From Clostridia bacterium (GTDB lineage Bacteria > Bacillota > Clostridia > Oscillospirales > CAG-272), in NCBI GenBank assembly GCA_017407835.1, contig JAFQVV010000008.1, positions 24,264 through 88,263 on the forward strand: 64,000 nt of DNA. Reading direction: 5' to 3'. Below the pieces are notes generated by a model. That model saw only the letters and a program-made list of their open reading frames with translations, searched no databases and was not told where the DNA came from. Below are positions 55,651 through 63,930 of this stretch, one piece after another. Both the position numbers and the translations under genes were made by a program. The number at the start of each line of letters is the position of its first letter. The first letter of the stretch is position 1.

Positions 55651-55851
55651 TGGGGGGAGCCTTTTTCAAAAGGCTCCCCCACGCCCCCCCGCGAAAAAGT
55701 TCAAACAAAATGAAATGTTAGAAAGTTTTTGTAGAGGGGTTTGGGGAGGCACTTTTTACAAAAAGAGCCTCCCCAAGGTCTTTTCAATTCAAAGTTTTTG
55801 CGACCTATGGAACGAGAGAAGGGGGAGCTTTTTGGAATAAAGCTCCCCCGT
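55651..55851. repeat. Intergenic palindromic repeat, copy 12
   Basis: GGGGGGAGCCTTTTTC / AAAAGGCTCCCCC, GCGAAAAAGTTC...GAAAGTTTTTG, GGGGTTTGGGGAGG, GGCACTTTTTACAAAAAGAGCC, then GGGGGAGCTTTTT / AAAGCTCCCCC. It separates converging genes. Confidence 0.8.
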
Positions 55852-55874
55852 CTCTCATCGTCTTCTTTTTCTCC

Positions 55875-56921
55875 TCATTCCCCATCCGCGCGGACGATCT
55901 TTCCGTTTTGGAAGTATCCGGTGTAGGTGCGGCCGGAGGGCCAGGTGTAGGTGCCCTCGCCGTTGAGATTGTTGGCGGAGAAGGTTCCGGTGAAGGTTTC
56001 GCCGTTCGCCCAGGTGTATTTGCCCTGCCCTGCGCGCATATCGGCGACAAACTCGCCCTCGTAGACATCGCCCGAAGCGTAGGTGTAGACGCCCGTTCCT
56101 TCTTTGAGGTTGTTCACAAAGCCGCCCTCATAGCGGGAGCCATCTGGCCAGACCATCACGCCCTGTCCGTTGCGCAGATTTGCAGAAAATCCGCCCGTGT
56201 AGTACGCGCCGTCCGCCCAGGTGTAGGTGCCTTGACCTTCCTTTGCGCGGTCAACAAGATCACCCTCGTAAACATCGCCCGAGACAAATTCAAACCGACC
56301 ATAACCGGTGATGTTATCATAGCTGAATTCACCCGTGTATACATCACCGTTGGCGTATCGCAGAACGCCCTCGCCGTGGCGGCGCAGATTCTCCAGCCCG
56401 CCTTCATAGACAGAGCCGTCCGAGTAGGTGACGGTATTTTTGTCGAGGTCAACCTCGGCACGAAGCCCGTCTGAGTAGAAGAGCTTGCCGGTGAGCGGTT
56501 CGTTGTCCGCATCCACACGACCCACAAACTTGATGGTCGAGCCGTCGTCGTTGATCACTTTCTGATAGCGAATGCCTGCGAAATAAATGCCGCCTACAAT
56601 CAGCATCGCGGTGACTACGGCGATGAGCAGAATAATCAGCAAAACAGACCACACGCTGCGGTGCTTGGTGGGACGGCGTCTGCCGCCGCCCGATCCGCCG
56701 CCTGTTCGCATCTGTGTCGGCGCGGGACGTGCGTAGGAGGGCTGTTGTCTATAAGGCTGCTGCGGACGTGCCGTTGGCTGACCGGCGTTCGGCTGTGGTC
56801 TTGCGGGACGTGCGGGAGGAGGCGTTGCTTGCCCGCCCGTCTGCGGCGGACGGCGCGGTCCCTGATATGCCTGCGGATTTTGCTGGGGCTGATTGGGCTG
56901 ACCTTGCGGATTCCGATTCAT
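55875..56921 (-). CDS. MORN-repeat membrane protein
   Basis: The 348-residue protein begins with about 90 disordered residues rich in Pro, Gln and Arg. One transmembrane segment (VLLIILLIAVVTAMLIVGGIYF, about 92-113) leads to eight or so MORN repeats of about 23 residues to the end (YEGGLENLRRHGEGVLRYAN, YTGEFSYDNITGYGRFEF and similar). MORN repeats form elongated beta scaffolds that bind lipids or proteins outside or at membranes. It is the last gene of the parA-parB unit, 28 bases after a second membrane protein. Its role is unknown. Confidence 0.82.
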   Translation of the reverse strand: MNRNPQGQPNQPQQNPQAYQGPRRPPQTGGQATPPPARPARPQPNAGQPTARPQQPYRQQPSYARPAPTQMRTGGGSGGGRRRPTKHRSVWSVLLIILLIAVVTAMLIVGGIYFAGIRYQKVINDDGSTIKFVGRVDADNEPLTGKLFYSDGLRAEVDLDKNTVTYSDGSVYEGGLENLRRHGEGVLRYANGDVYTGEFSYDNITGYGRFEFVSGDVYEGDLVDRAKEGQGTYTWADGAYYTGGFSANLRNGQGVMVWPDGSRYEGGFVNNLKEGTGVYTYASGDVYEGEFVADMRAGQGKYTWANGETFTGTFSANNLNGEGTYTWPSGRTYTGYFQNGKIVRADGE

Positions 56922-56949
56922 AATTTACCTTCCTTTGCTTGATAACGGG

Positions 56950-57642
56950 TTAAGTAATGTTAGATGAGGGCTTCACCATGCCCACAAAGTTGTCGACCAA
57001 CTGCATGATATCGGGCAGCAGTCGGAAAATCAGGCTCAATACGACCAATCCGAGAACGAGTGCGCCGAAAAATCCAAGCCAGTTGGTGCCTTTTTTGTCG
57101 TAGCGGATCTCGGCGGTGTAAATCTCATCTTCGGGAATATAGAAATGCGCATGATTGAGATCGGTGCGCGTGGGGGTAATCTTGGTATTCTTGGGTGCGG
57201 GTGCAACATAAGGGTAGCGCGCGGCATCCTTTTCGTGCAGGGGAATGCCGGCCTGCAGGTCTGCCACATCGTCCTCAACACAGCGGACAGCCCGACGCAG
57301 GGATCCACCGCGCTTGAGTGCTCCGCGCACGGCGCTGTTCTTCAAAAATCCCAGTTCAGCCAATGTTCGCGCCTTCTCGGGAGAGGTTGCACCGTCCCGT
57401 GCACAGGCGCGCACGAAGTCGCCCAGCACACGCTTGTTGAAAATCGCAAGCACAGACGCCAGCAGAATGCCGATAAAACAGCAGATCAAAATCGACTTTG
57501 CCGAAAACATGGGATTGGATAGATTGATATTTTGATATTCGCCGAATTCGATGGTGAAATATTTGTTGACGATGGAGTCCCAGAGCTCTTTAATCAGCGA
57601 CGGCTCCTCGCTCTCGACGGTCAGCAGAAAGTTTTGCAGCAT
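56950..57642 (-). CDS. Hypothetical membrane protein in the parAB operon
   Basis: The 230-residue protein has two transmembrane segments (SILICCFIGILLASVLAIF, about 49-67, and FFGALVLGLVVLSLIFRLL near 195). Between them is a 120-residue soluble region rich in Arg and Ala (GDFVRACARDGATSPEKART, FYIPEDEIYTAEIRYDKKGT). No family was recognised. GGGAGG supports the start, and the gene lies 20 bases after parB. Position suggests a membrane link to segregation or sporulation, which is only inference. Confidence 0.7.
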   Translation of the reverse strand: MLQNFLLTVESEEPSLIKELWDSIVNKYFTIEFGEYQNINLSNPMFSAKSILICCFIGILLASVLAIFNKRVLGDFVRACARDGATSPEKARTLAELGFLKNSAVRGALKRGGSLRRAVRCVEDDVADLQAGIPLHEKDAARYPYVAPAPKNTKITPTRTDLNHAHFYIPEDEIYTAEIRYDKKGTNWLGFFGALVLGLVVLSLIFRLLPDIMQLVDNFVGMVKPSSNIT

Positions 57643-57662
57643 AGTTCCTCCCGGCGGGCAGA

Positions 57663-58562
57663 TCAGCCTTCTTCGATGATCTCGCTGCCGCAGAGTCGGA
57701 CGAGCAGCTGTTCAAGGTCCTCGTTGTCTTCGTAGGTCAACTCAAGCACGCGCTTGCGGGGCGAGTGTGCAATTTTGACCTTGCGGCCGAGCAGGGACAT
57801 GGTTTTTCGTTCAAGCTCGGCAAAATAGTCGATCACAATCTCGTCGGAGGGAGTCTCTTCCTCCTCCACCTCGTCGGGAATCGCATTGAGTCGGCGAACG
57901 GCATCCTCGACTGCGCGCACCGAGAGATCCTGCGCGGCGATTTTCTCTGCCAGCGCATCGATTTCCTCGCGGCGGCGAAGTCCGAGCAGTGCACGGGCGT
58001 GACCTGCCGAAATCTCTCCGTCACGCAGCAGTGCCAGTGCACCCGCGGGCAAATCGAGCAGGCGAAGTGCGTTTGCCACAGCGGGGCGGCTTTTGCCGAC
58101 CTGTGCCGCGACCTGCTCCTGCGTCAAACCGAACTCATCAATGAGACGGCGATAGCCAAACGCTTCCTCCACGGGATTGAGGTCGGCGCGTTGCACGTTT
58201 TCGATCAGCGCAATCTCGGCGGCGTGCAGCTCGTCGCTGTCCATCACGATGACGGGAACTTCGGTCAAGCCTGCCATTTTGGCCGCCCGCCAGCGTCTTT
58301 CGCCGGCGATAATTTCATAATATCCCTCGGCAACTGCGCTGGGACGCACCAAAAGGGGCTGCAAAACTCCATGTGCGGCGATGGAATCGGCAAGCTGTGT
58401 CAGCGCTTCGGCGGAAAAGGTTTTGCGTGGCTGATCAGCGCGAGGTTCAATCTCGGAGAGACGGAGCGTGCTGACCGCGCCCTTTGCTTCAACCATGTTA
58501 TCGGTCAGCAGATCTTCGAGCGGATTGAGGGAACCCAGTCCGCGTTGTTGTTTTTTTGCCAT
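57663..58562 (-). CDS. parB: Chromosome partitioning protein ParB (Spo0J)
   Basis: The product has 299 residues from the ATG at 58562 behind AAGGAAG. ParB boxes are intact: IEPRADQPRKTF, HGVLQPLLVRP, the CTP-binding GERRWRAAKMAGL and ENVQRADLNPVEEA, then a helix-turn-helix (TQEQVAAQVGKSRPAVANALR) and a C-terminal dimer domain. It loads at parS as a CTP-dependent clamp and recruits SMC. parA is 32 bases upstream. Confidence 0.96.
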   Translation of the reverse strand: MAKKQQRGLGSLNPLEDLLTDNMVEAKGAVSTLRLSEIEPRADQPRKTFSAEALTQLADSIAAHGVLQPLLVRPSAVAEGYYEIIAGERRWRAAKMAGLTEVPVIVMDSDELHAAEIALIENVQRADLNPVEEAFGYRRLIDEFGLTQEQVAAQVGKSRPAVANALRLLDLPAGALALLRDGEISAGHARALLGLRRREEIDALAEKIAAQDLSVRAVEDAVRRLNAIPDEVEEEETPSDEIVIDYFAELERKTMSLLGRKVKIAHSPRKRVLELTYEDNEDLEQLLVRLCGSEIIEEG

Positions 58563-58594
58563 ATTTTCTTCCTTATTATATATGTATTGCTGCA

Positions 58595-59362
58595 TCAAAT
58601 GCGCAGCAGCAGCTCGTTTGCCACGGCGAGGTATTCCTGTGCGCCTTTAGAATGCTTGTCGTGATAGAAGACGGGCATTCCAAAGCCGGGTGCCTCAGTC
58701 AGGCGAACATTGCGCGAGATGGTGGTGCGGAACAGTTTGTCTCCATAGTGTTTTTTCAGCTCGCTCATGACCTGCAGCGAGAGGACAAGGCGGCCGTTGT
58801 ACATGGTGACGAGAATGCCCGAAACCATCAGATCGGGATTACAGGTCTTTTTGATTCTGCCGATGGTGATCATCAGCTGGGCGAGTCCCTCCAGTGCGTA
58901 GAATTCGCACTGCATGGGGATGATAACCCCGTCAGCGGCGGCAAGACCGTTCATGGTCAGCAGCCCGAGCGAGGGGGGACAGTCAATGATGATGTAATCA
59001 TATTCGCCGCTCTCACAAAGAGGTGCGAGGGCGTCACGCAGACGATATTGCGCACGCTCGCCCGTGTAAAGCTCAAATTCCGCCCCTGCCAGTGCGATGT
59101 TGGTGGGGATAATCGAAAGATTGGTGAACTCGGTGGTGAGAATGGCATCTTTTGCGGCGGCTTCTTCGACCAGGATCTCGTTGGTCGTGCATTTGAGCGT
59201 TTTCTTTGCAATACCCAGGCCGCTGGTCGTGTTGCCCTGCGGATCGAGGTCAATCAACAGCACACGCCGACCGAGCTGGCCCAGCGACGCCGCCACGTTG
59301 ACCGCCGAGGTTGTCTTGCCCACTCCGCCCTTCTGGTTGGCGAAGGCGATAATCTTTGCCAT
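58595..59362 (-). CDS. parA: Chromosome partitioning ATPase ParA (Soj)
   Basis: The product has 255 residues from the ATG at 59362 behind AAGGAG; a longer frame lacks support. The deviant Walker A is KGGVGKTTSAVNVA at residues 11-24, with VLLIDLDPQGNTTSGLG and the Walker B YDYIIIDCPPSLGLL. It is a DNA-binding dimer that works with ParB and regulates DnaA in Bacillus. It begins the parA-parB-membrane protein-MORN unit. Confidence 0.97.
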   Translation of the reverse strand: MAKIIAFANQKGGVGKTTSAVNVAASLGQLGRRVLLIDLDPQGNTTSGLGIAKKTLKCTTNEILVEEAAAKDAILTTEFTNLSIIPTNIALAGAEFELYTGERAQYRLRDALAPLCESGEYDYIIIDCPPSLGLLTMNGLAAADGVIIPMQCEFYALEGLAQLMITIGRIKKTCNPDLMVSGILVTMYNGRLVLSLQVMSELKKHYGDKLFRTTISRNVRLTEAPGFGMPVFYHDKHSKGAQEYLAVANELLLRI

Positions 59363-59395
59363 GCGGATACTCCTTGTCGAAAATATGTTATCTTC

Positions 59396-59424
59396 ATTAT
59401 AACACAAACGGCGCATAAAATCAA
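59396..59424 (-). promoter_or_regulatory. parA promoter
   Basis: Read leftward, TTGATT, 17 bases, TATAAT. The -35 box lies in a GGCGCAT...ATGCGCC inverted repeat (59410-59430), a possible operator. Confidence 0.75.
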
Positions 59425-59497
59425 TGCGCCGTGCAAAATTCATGAAAAGTTTTATATCTGTGGCAAAAGCAGTGCCGCGGAAGGGTTATGCTTAAGA

Positions 59498-59560
59498 TTG
59501 TGGGGAGAACTTTTTCCTAAAAAAGCTCTCCCCACACCCCTCTCAAAAAACTTTCGTTGA
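59498..59560. repeat. Intergenic palindromic repeat, copy 13 (short)
   Basis: TGGGGAGAACTTTTTCC / AAAAGCTCTCCCCA hairpin followed by CTCAAAAAACTTTCG. It lies between noc and parA on the same strand. Confidence 0.7.
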
Positions 59561-59573
59561 GGAGCTTGTATTG

Positions 59574-59589
59574 TGTTTCACGTGAAACG
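59574..59589. promoter_or_regulatory. parS: parS site 1
   Basis: TGTTTCACGTGAAACG matches the Firmicute parS consensus in 15 of 16 positions. It overlaps the noc stop codon. Confidence 0.95.
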
Positions 59590-60384
59590 CTCGCATGGCA
59601 CGGAATTTGTTCCACGTGAAACATGAATGGTGACAGTGACGCCATCCTCCGATTCTTCGCGGCTGAGGGTGGCGGGGATGTTGGCATTGTGCAGAATGGA
59701 CAGCGCGCGGTCGATGGAATTATAGAAAATACCGATGTCCCGCAGTGCGGCGCGGCAAGGATGTGCGCGCGATGTACGCATTTCCTCAATCATTGTTTCG
59801 GCGGCGGCGACAGTGAGATTGGACGAGGCAATTTTCGCAATTGCTTCTCCCCGGTGCGCGGGTTGAAGTGCCAGCAGCGCACGGGCGTGCCGCTCGGTCA
59901 AACCGTTTGACAGAATGGCGGAACGATCTTCCTCGGTGAGCTTGAGCAGACGCAATTTGTTGGCAACCGCTCCCTGCGACAGTCCCAGCCGAAGCGCGGC
60001 TTCTTCCTGCGTGAGCGAACAGCAGGCAATCAGCGCCGACAGCGCTTCTGCCTGGGTAAACATATTCCCTTCCTCGGCGAAGATTTGTGCGGTCAGCTCA
60101 CGCTCACGGTCGTTGATCGGTCGGCAGAGCAGACCGCTGATGCCGCAATTCTTTGCCGCCTGCAGACGCCGCGCACCGTCCAGCACATGAAAGCATCCGC
60201 TCTCGGTCGGTGAAACAAGCAATGGGTGCATCACGCCAAAGCGCGCCACCGAGGCTTCAATGCGCCGCTGATAATTGTCCCGCGGGGGTGTCGGCGCGCG
60301 CAGATGCTCGATGGCAATGCGCAATGTTCCCTCTTCCTCTTTGGTGATGGGGCGACGCCCCCGCCGACTGTTTTTTTCGTCCAT
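59578..60384 (-). CDS. noc: Noc-like ParB-family protein
   Basis: The 268-residue protein lies between rsmG and parA, the position of noc in Bacillus. Its helix-turn-helix and following region (LGLSQGAVANKLRLLKLTEE, LTERHARALLALQPAHRG) match Noc closely. The N-terminal nucleotide-binding boxes are altered: ParB/Noc GERR reads DGARRLQAA, and the ENxQR block is replaced by FAEEGNMFTQAEA. The amphipathic N-terminus of Bacillus Noc is missing (it starts MDEKNSRRGRRP). GGAGGTC precedes the ATG. The last codons (HVSRGTNSVPCERFT) contain both parS sites. It may be a CTP-independent nucleoid-occlusion or accessory partition protein. Confidence 0.85.
   Translation of the reverse strand: MDEKNSRRGRRPITKEEEGTLRIAIEHLRAPTPPRDNYQRRIEASVARFGVMHPLLVSPTESGCFHVLDGARRLQAAKNCGISGLLCRPINDRERELTAQIFAEEGNMFTQAEALSALIACCSLTQEEAALRLGLSQGAVANKLRLLKLTEEDRSAILSNGLTERHARALLALQPAHRGEAIAKIASSNLTVAAAETMIEEMRTSRAHPCRAALRDIGIFYNSIDRALSILHNANIPATLSREESEDGVTVTIHVSRGTNSVPCERFT
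59608..59623. promoter_or_regulatory. parS: parS site 2
   Basis: TGTTCCACGTGAAACA matches the parS consensus (TGTTNCACGTGAAACA) perfectly and lies inside the noc coding sequence. Confidence 0.96.
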
Positions 60385-60507
60385 GTCTGTGACCTCCGTC
60401 TGTTGATGTACCCATTATACACCACACCGGTCGCTGATCCCGTCGGAAGCGGACGGGAAATTATGATTTTTTCTGCGGACAGGGGGAAATCTTTGTCACA
60501 GAAAGCG

Positions 60508-60547
60508 AAGATGGAGCACTTTTTGCCAAAAGTGCCCCATCTTTTTG
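60508..60547. terminator. Intrinsic terminator between rsmG and noc
   Basis: AAGATGGAGCACTTTT and AAAAGTGCCCCATCTT pair (one mismatch) around TGCC, followed by TTT. It should end the glycosyltransferase-rsmG transcript, so noc needs its own promoter; only a TATAAT -10 (about 60413) is evident. Confidence 0.8.
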
Positions 60548-60566
60548 CTTGGACAGAAACTGCCGT

Positions 60567-61298
60567 TCAAAGGCTCTTCTTTTTGATTGCGCCGTAGTCA
60601 CGAGGATACTGCGCGGGGGTTGGGGAAAGCTTGCGCACCGAGATAATGGTTCGGGTGAGCGGCTCGGGCTCGCATGAAGCGGTCAGCGTGCAGGTGCCGA
60701 GTGTCACATCACCGCCCCCCAGCGTATGGATGGCGCGGGATGCCGACACGAGCTCTTCTTCTGCCTCGCGGGATTTCATGGCGAGGAAAAGTCCGCCCAC
60801 CTTGACGTAAGGCAGGCAAAGCTCGGACAAAATCGGCAGCGCGGCGACCGCCCGTGCGGTGGCAACGTCAAATTTACCCCGCATGGTCGAATCGCGTCCG
60901 CCGTCCTCGGCACGCAGCGTGAGGGCGGTGAAGTTGGACAGCCCCAACAGCTGTGCCGTCTCGGTCATGTAGCGCACACGCTTCCCTGTCCCGTCGATGG
61001 CGGTCAGGCGCAGATCGGGACGTGCGATGGCGAGGGGGAGGGCGGGAAATCCCGCACCGCTGCCAATGTCGGCAACCCGCGCACCCTGCGGAATCATGGG
61101 CGCCAGAATGAGCGAATCGGCATAATGACGGAGAATCACCGCTTCGGGTTCAACAATGGCGGTCAGATTCAGATGTTCATTGACCTCCAGCATCCGCTCG
61201 GTGAGAGCGAAGAGGGTCTCACCTGCGTCAAGGTAGGCGTCCAGCCCGTTTTGGCGGAAAATTTGGGCAAAGAGGCAGAGAAATTCGGCTTTTGTCAT
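60567..61298 (-). CDS. rsmG: 16S rRNA (guanine527-N7)-methyltransferase RsmG (GidB)
   Basis: The product has 243 residues from the ATG at 61298 behind AAAGGATC. The SAM-binding fold is clear: LILAPMIPQGARVADIGSGA then GFPALPLAIARPDLRLTAID, and ATARAVAALPILSELCLPYV. NLTAIVEPEAVILRHYADSL at about 48-67 is the family signature. It methylates G527 of 16S rRNA. Here it follows a cell-wall polysaccharide gene by 11 bases instead of mnmG. Confidence 0.95.
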   Translation of the reverse strand: MTKAEFLCLFAQIFRQNGLDAYLDAGETLFALTERMLEVNEHLNLTAIVEPEAVILRHYADSLILAPMIPQGARVADIGSGAGFPALPLAIARPDLRLTAIDGTGKRVRYMTETAQLLGLSNFTALTLRAEDGGRDSTMRGKFDVATARAVAALPILSELCLPYVKVGGLFLAMKSREAEEELVSASRAIHTLGGGDVTLGTCTLTASCEPEPLTRTIISVRKLSPTPAQYPRDYGAIKKKSL

Positions 61299-61309
61299 GG
61301 GAGATCCTT

Positions 61310-63586
61310 TCACTGATGAGATGGAGATTGGCGATTGGTAATCAGATCGATTGCCAACGCGGCGTTTTGATGGGCAAGGGCGGCAAATTCAGCATCACGC
61401 TGCGCGAGAGCCGTTACCCGTTCGTCTCGGTTGGTACAGACCGCTTCAACCTGTGCTGCCAACTCGTCGGCGAAGGGATGATCGGGACGGATTGCCTTAG
61501 GCTGCATCGCGTAATCGAGAAATGCATCGACCTTTGGATCATAGGAAATGCCGATGGCTGGGATGTGCATATGGGTGGCATAGATCATCAGATGCAGGCG
61601 CATCCCCACTGCCAGCGAGAGCCGCCCGAGCAGTGCACACAGCTCAGCGGCGGTGAGATGATCGAGCAGCAGGCTGCCCGCGGGGGCGGCTGCAAGCAAA
61701 CGGCGGCAGATCGGCTCGTCCAGATCGGTTTGCATGGGGATAAAAATAGGCAGCATCCCCGTTTTTTGATGGATTTTGGTTACTGCACGGATGATTTCGG
61801 CCTCAAACTCCGCCTTGCCCAACATTCCGGTCGCCGCGCCGAGCATATGCCATTCGCGAAGCGAGAGTGCATAGTAGGATTTGGCGGGATCATACCCACT
61901 TCCGGCAAGAATGTATTCAATGCGGGAGGCAGGCGCAGGGGTGAGGGTGAAGGCGGGATCGGCGGTGAGGGTAACAGTTGTTTCGGTGTCAACCCCAAGT
62001 GTTGTCAGCTCGGCCACCGAATCGGGATCGCGCAGTGTAATGCGGTCGATGGTGCGCAGAGCCTTCGCCGCCCGTTTGCGGTTTGTGGGGCGATAGAGCG
62101 GTCCGATGCCGTTGGCGTAGAGCATGACGGGCAGCCCGAGTCGTTTGGCAATGCCGATGATGGACAGATAATAGATCAGCGATTTTGTGCTGGTGTTATC
62201 CTGCAAAAGCGATCCGCCGCCGCTGATGAGCAGCTTTGCCCCCCGCATTTCCCGGGCAATGGCGGGCAGATTGATGCGGTTAATGCAGCGCACGGCGAAG
62301 CGTTCGCGCATGGTACGGGGATTTTTCGCCAGTACCGTCACCCGCAGATCGGGGTAAACGGTGCGCAGGGATTCAAGAATACAGGCAAGCAGGCTGTCAT
62401 CCCCGATGTTGCCGAAGCCGTAGTAACCGCTGATGATCACCTCGCCCCGTCGATAGGGCGCGAAGGGGGTAAGCGAACGGTAGACAGCTAAGCAGTCGGC
62501 GGCAGTCCGCTCGGCGGAGTAGTGCGTGAGGATAATCTCGCGGTTGCGTGCGCCGATGGCGGCGCGCTCGTCACGCGAGAGCGAGAGCAGAGCCGAGATG
62601 TCGCGGATGAGCCAATCGGTGCGGGGGAGCGCAAAGCCGCGGCAGCAGAAATTGGTGTCCATGGCATCGGTGAGGTTGTCCTCGGTGAGGGTGCCCAGCC
62701 AACCTTCGTTTCCTGCGACAACAACGGGCAGACCGACCGCCATCGCCTCAAGGGTAGCGCGGGAAACACCGACAAAGAGATCGGCGAGGGCGAGACAGTA
62801 CTCAATGTCGGTTCGCCGCCCGAGGGTGTGGATGACGCACTTCCCTGCCGCACGGTTTGCGGCATCGGCCAATGTGCAGATGCGGGCAAAATCATTTCCG
62901 CCGCCGACGAGGAGAATTTCCACATCTCCGCATTTTTCGCAGAGCGCGGGCGCAGCTTCGATCAGCTGTTCGGCAACCAGTGAGCAGTCGGTGTCCATGC
63001 GGCTCACAAAGACAATGCGGCGGCTTCCCTCGCGTAAGCCCAGTGATGCGGCAAGTGCCGCCGTCTCGGGCGCGTCTGCCGTGGCGGGCGAAAAGCGCGC
63101 CATGTCGATGCCGTTGATGGTGGTGGTGATGTTGTCGGGCGGGAGCTTGTACTCATCAATTAGATATTGCTTGATGTCATCGCTGATGGTAATGGTGCGC
63201 TCGCCCCAATCGGAGGCAGAGCGAAGCCATGCGTTGACGCGGAAATGTGCATGTGCCGAGGTGACAAAGCGAAAACCCATCTGTCGGTGCAGAATTCCAC
63301 AGAGAAAGGCGGGGATGCGTGCGTGTGCGTGAACAATGTCAAACTTTTCCTCGCGCAGCAGACGGCGAAGCCCAAAATAGGAGCGCAGCAGAGCGAGCGG
63401 CCGCTTGGTGTTGAGGGGGAGCGTGATATGTTTAACTCCGGCAGAAGCCAGCGCGGGAAGATATGCGCCGCCGCAGGAGGCAACCGTCACATCGCAGCCC
63501 GCCCGCACAAGGGCGCGGGATAGCTCCAGCACGTGCGTCTCGGCGCCGCCGATGTCCATAGACATGGTGGGAAGCAGGATTTTCAT
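61310..63586 (-). CDS. Fusion of family 4 glycosyltransferase and CsaB-type polysaccharide pyruvyl transferase
   Basis: From the ATG at 63586 (GAGGTG upstream) the product has 758 residues. Residues about 1-380 form a GT-B glycosyltransferase (MSMDIGGAETHVLELSRAL, DIVHAHARIPAF, RIVFVSRMDTD, LFVGVSRATLEAMAVGLPVV with the retaining GT4 Glu). Residues about 390-740 are a polysaccharide pyruvyl transferase of CsaB type (GYYGFGNIGDDSLLACILES, LISGGGSLLQDNTSTKSLIYY, VGMRLHLMIYATHMHIPAIG). CsaB adds ketal pyruvate to secondary cell-wall polymer, the ligand of SLH domains. Fusing sugar transfer with pyruvylation implies one bifunctional step. Codons upstream of 63586 are non-homologous and discarded. 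Confidence 0.9.
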   Translation of the reverse strand: MKILLPTMSMDIGGAETHVLELSRALVRAGCDVTVASCGGAYLPALASAGVKHITLPLNTKRPLALLRSYFGLRRLLREEKFDIVHAHARIPAFLCGILHRQMGFRFVTSAHAHFRVNAWLRSASDWGERTITISDDIKQYLIDEYKLPPDNITTTINGIDMARFSPATADAPETAALAASLGLREGSRRIVFVSRMDTDCSLVAEQLIEAAPALCEKCGDVEILLVGGGNDFARICTLADAANRAAGKCVIHTLGRRTDIEYCLALADLFVGVSRATLEAMAVGLPVVVAGNEGWLGTLTEDNLTDAMDTNFCCRGFALPRTDWLIRDISALLSLSRDERAAIGARNREIILTHYSAERTAADCLAVYRSLTPFAPYRRGEVIISGYYGFGNIGDDSLLACILESLRTVYPDLRVTVLAKNPRTMRERFAVRCINRINLPAIAREMRGAKLLISGGGSLLQDNTSTKSLIYYLSIIGIAKRLGLPVMLYANGIGPLYRPTNRKRAAKALRTIDRITLRDPDSVAELTTLGVDTETTVTLTADPAFTLTPAPASRIEYILAGSGYDPAKSYYALSLREWHMLGAATGMLGKAEFEAEIIRAVTKIHQKTGMLPIFIPMQTDLDEPICRRLLAAAPAGSLLLDHLTAAELCALLGRLSLAVGMRLHLMIYATHMHIPAIGISYDPKVDAFLDYAMQPKAIRPDHPFADELAAQVEAVCTNRDERVTALAQRDAEFAALAHQNAALAIDLITNRQSPSHQ

Positions 63587-63614
63587 GATAGCACCTCGTT
63601 TGTTGGATAAATAT

Positions 63615-63643
63615 AGTATACCATAAAATCGGCCGAGAAACAA
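63615..63643 (-). promoter_or_regulatory. Promoter for the glycosyltransferase-CsaB gene
   Basis: Read leftward, TTGTTT, 17 bases, TATACT, ending about 30 bases before the ATG. Confidence 0.65.
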
Positions 63644-63930
63644 TATCTTCGCGCAAATATTCGCCCCGGTCCGCGATTTTCCGCGGCTCCCCGCGAAAGC
63701 GGGCGTTGCGCGGCAGTGTGTCCCGTGCGCCGAATCCTTGCCCAATGAGGAGAAAAAAGTCCCCAATACATTCCCCCATCGGCGGAACTGGAAGAAAATG
63801 GAAGATTTAAACAAAAAAACGCCCCGAAACCACAGTTTCGCGGCAATTTTGGGAGCGAACCGGTGTCCGTCCAAAGGACGGCTACCGCTGATCGAGACAA
63901 ACACGCTGTCCGTTTTCTTCAACTTTCGCC
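63644..63930. other. Gene-free stretch
   Basis: No frame here has a ribosome site with a recognisable product. Local inverted repeats are visible (GAAACCACAGTTTC near 63827; TCCGTCCAAAGGACGG near 63866), so a structured RNA is possible but unsupported. Confidence 0.4.

Noticed and set aside
63587..63922. 112-codon N-terminal extension of the glycosyltransferase-CsaB gene
   Set aside because: It crosses a sigma-A promoter and has low-complexity, non-homologous sequence; the ATG at 63586 has a ribosome site and the normal GT4 start.
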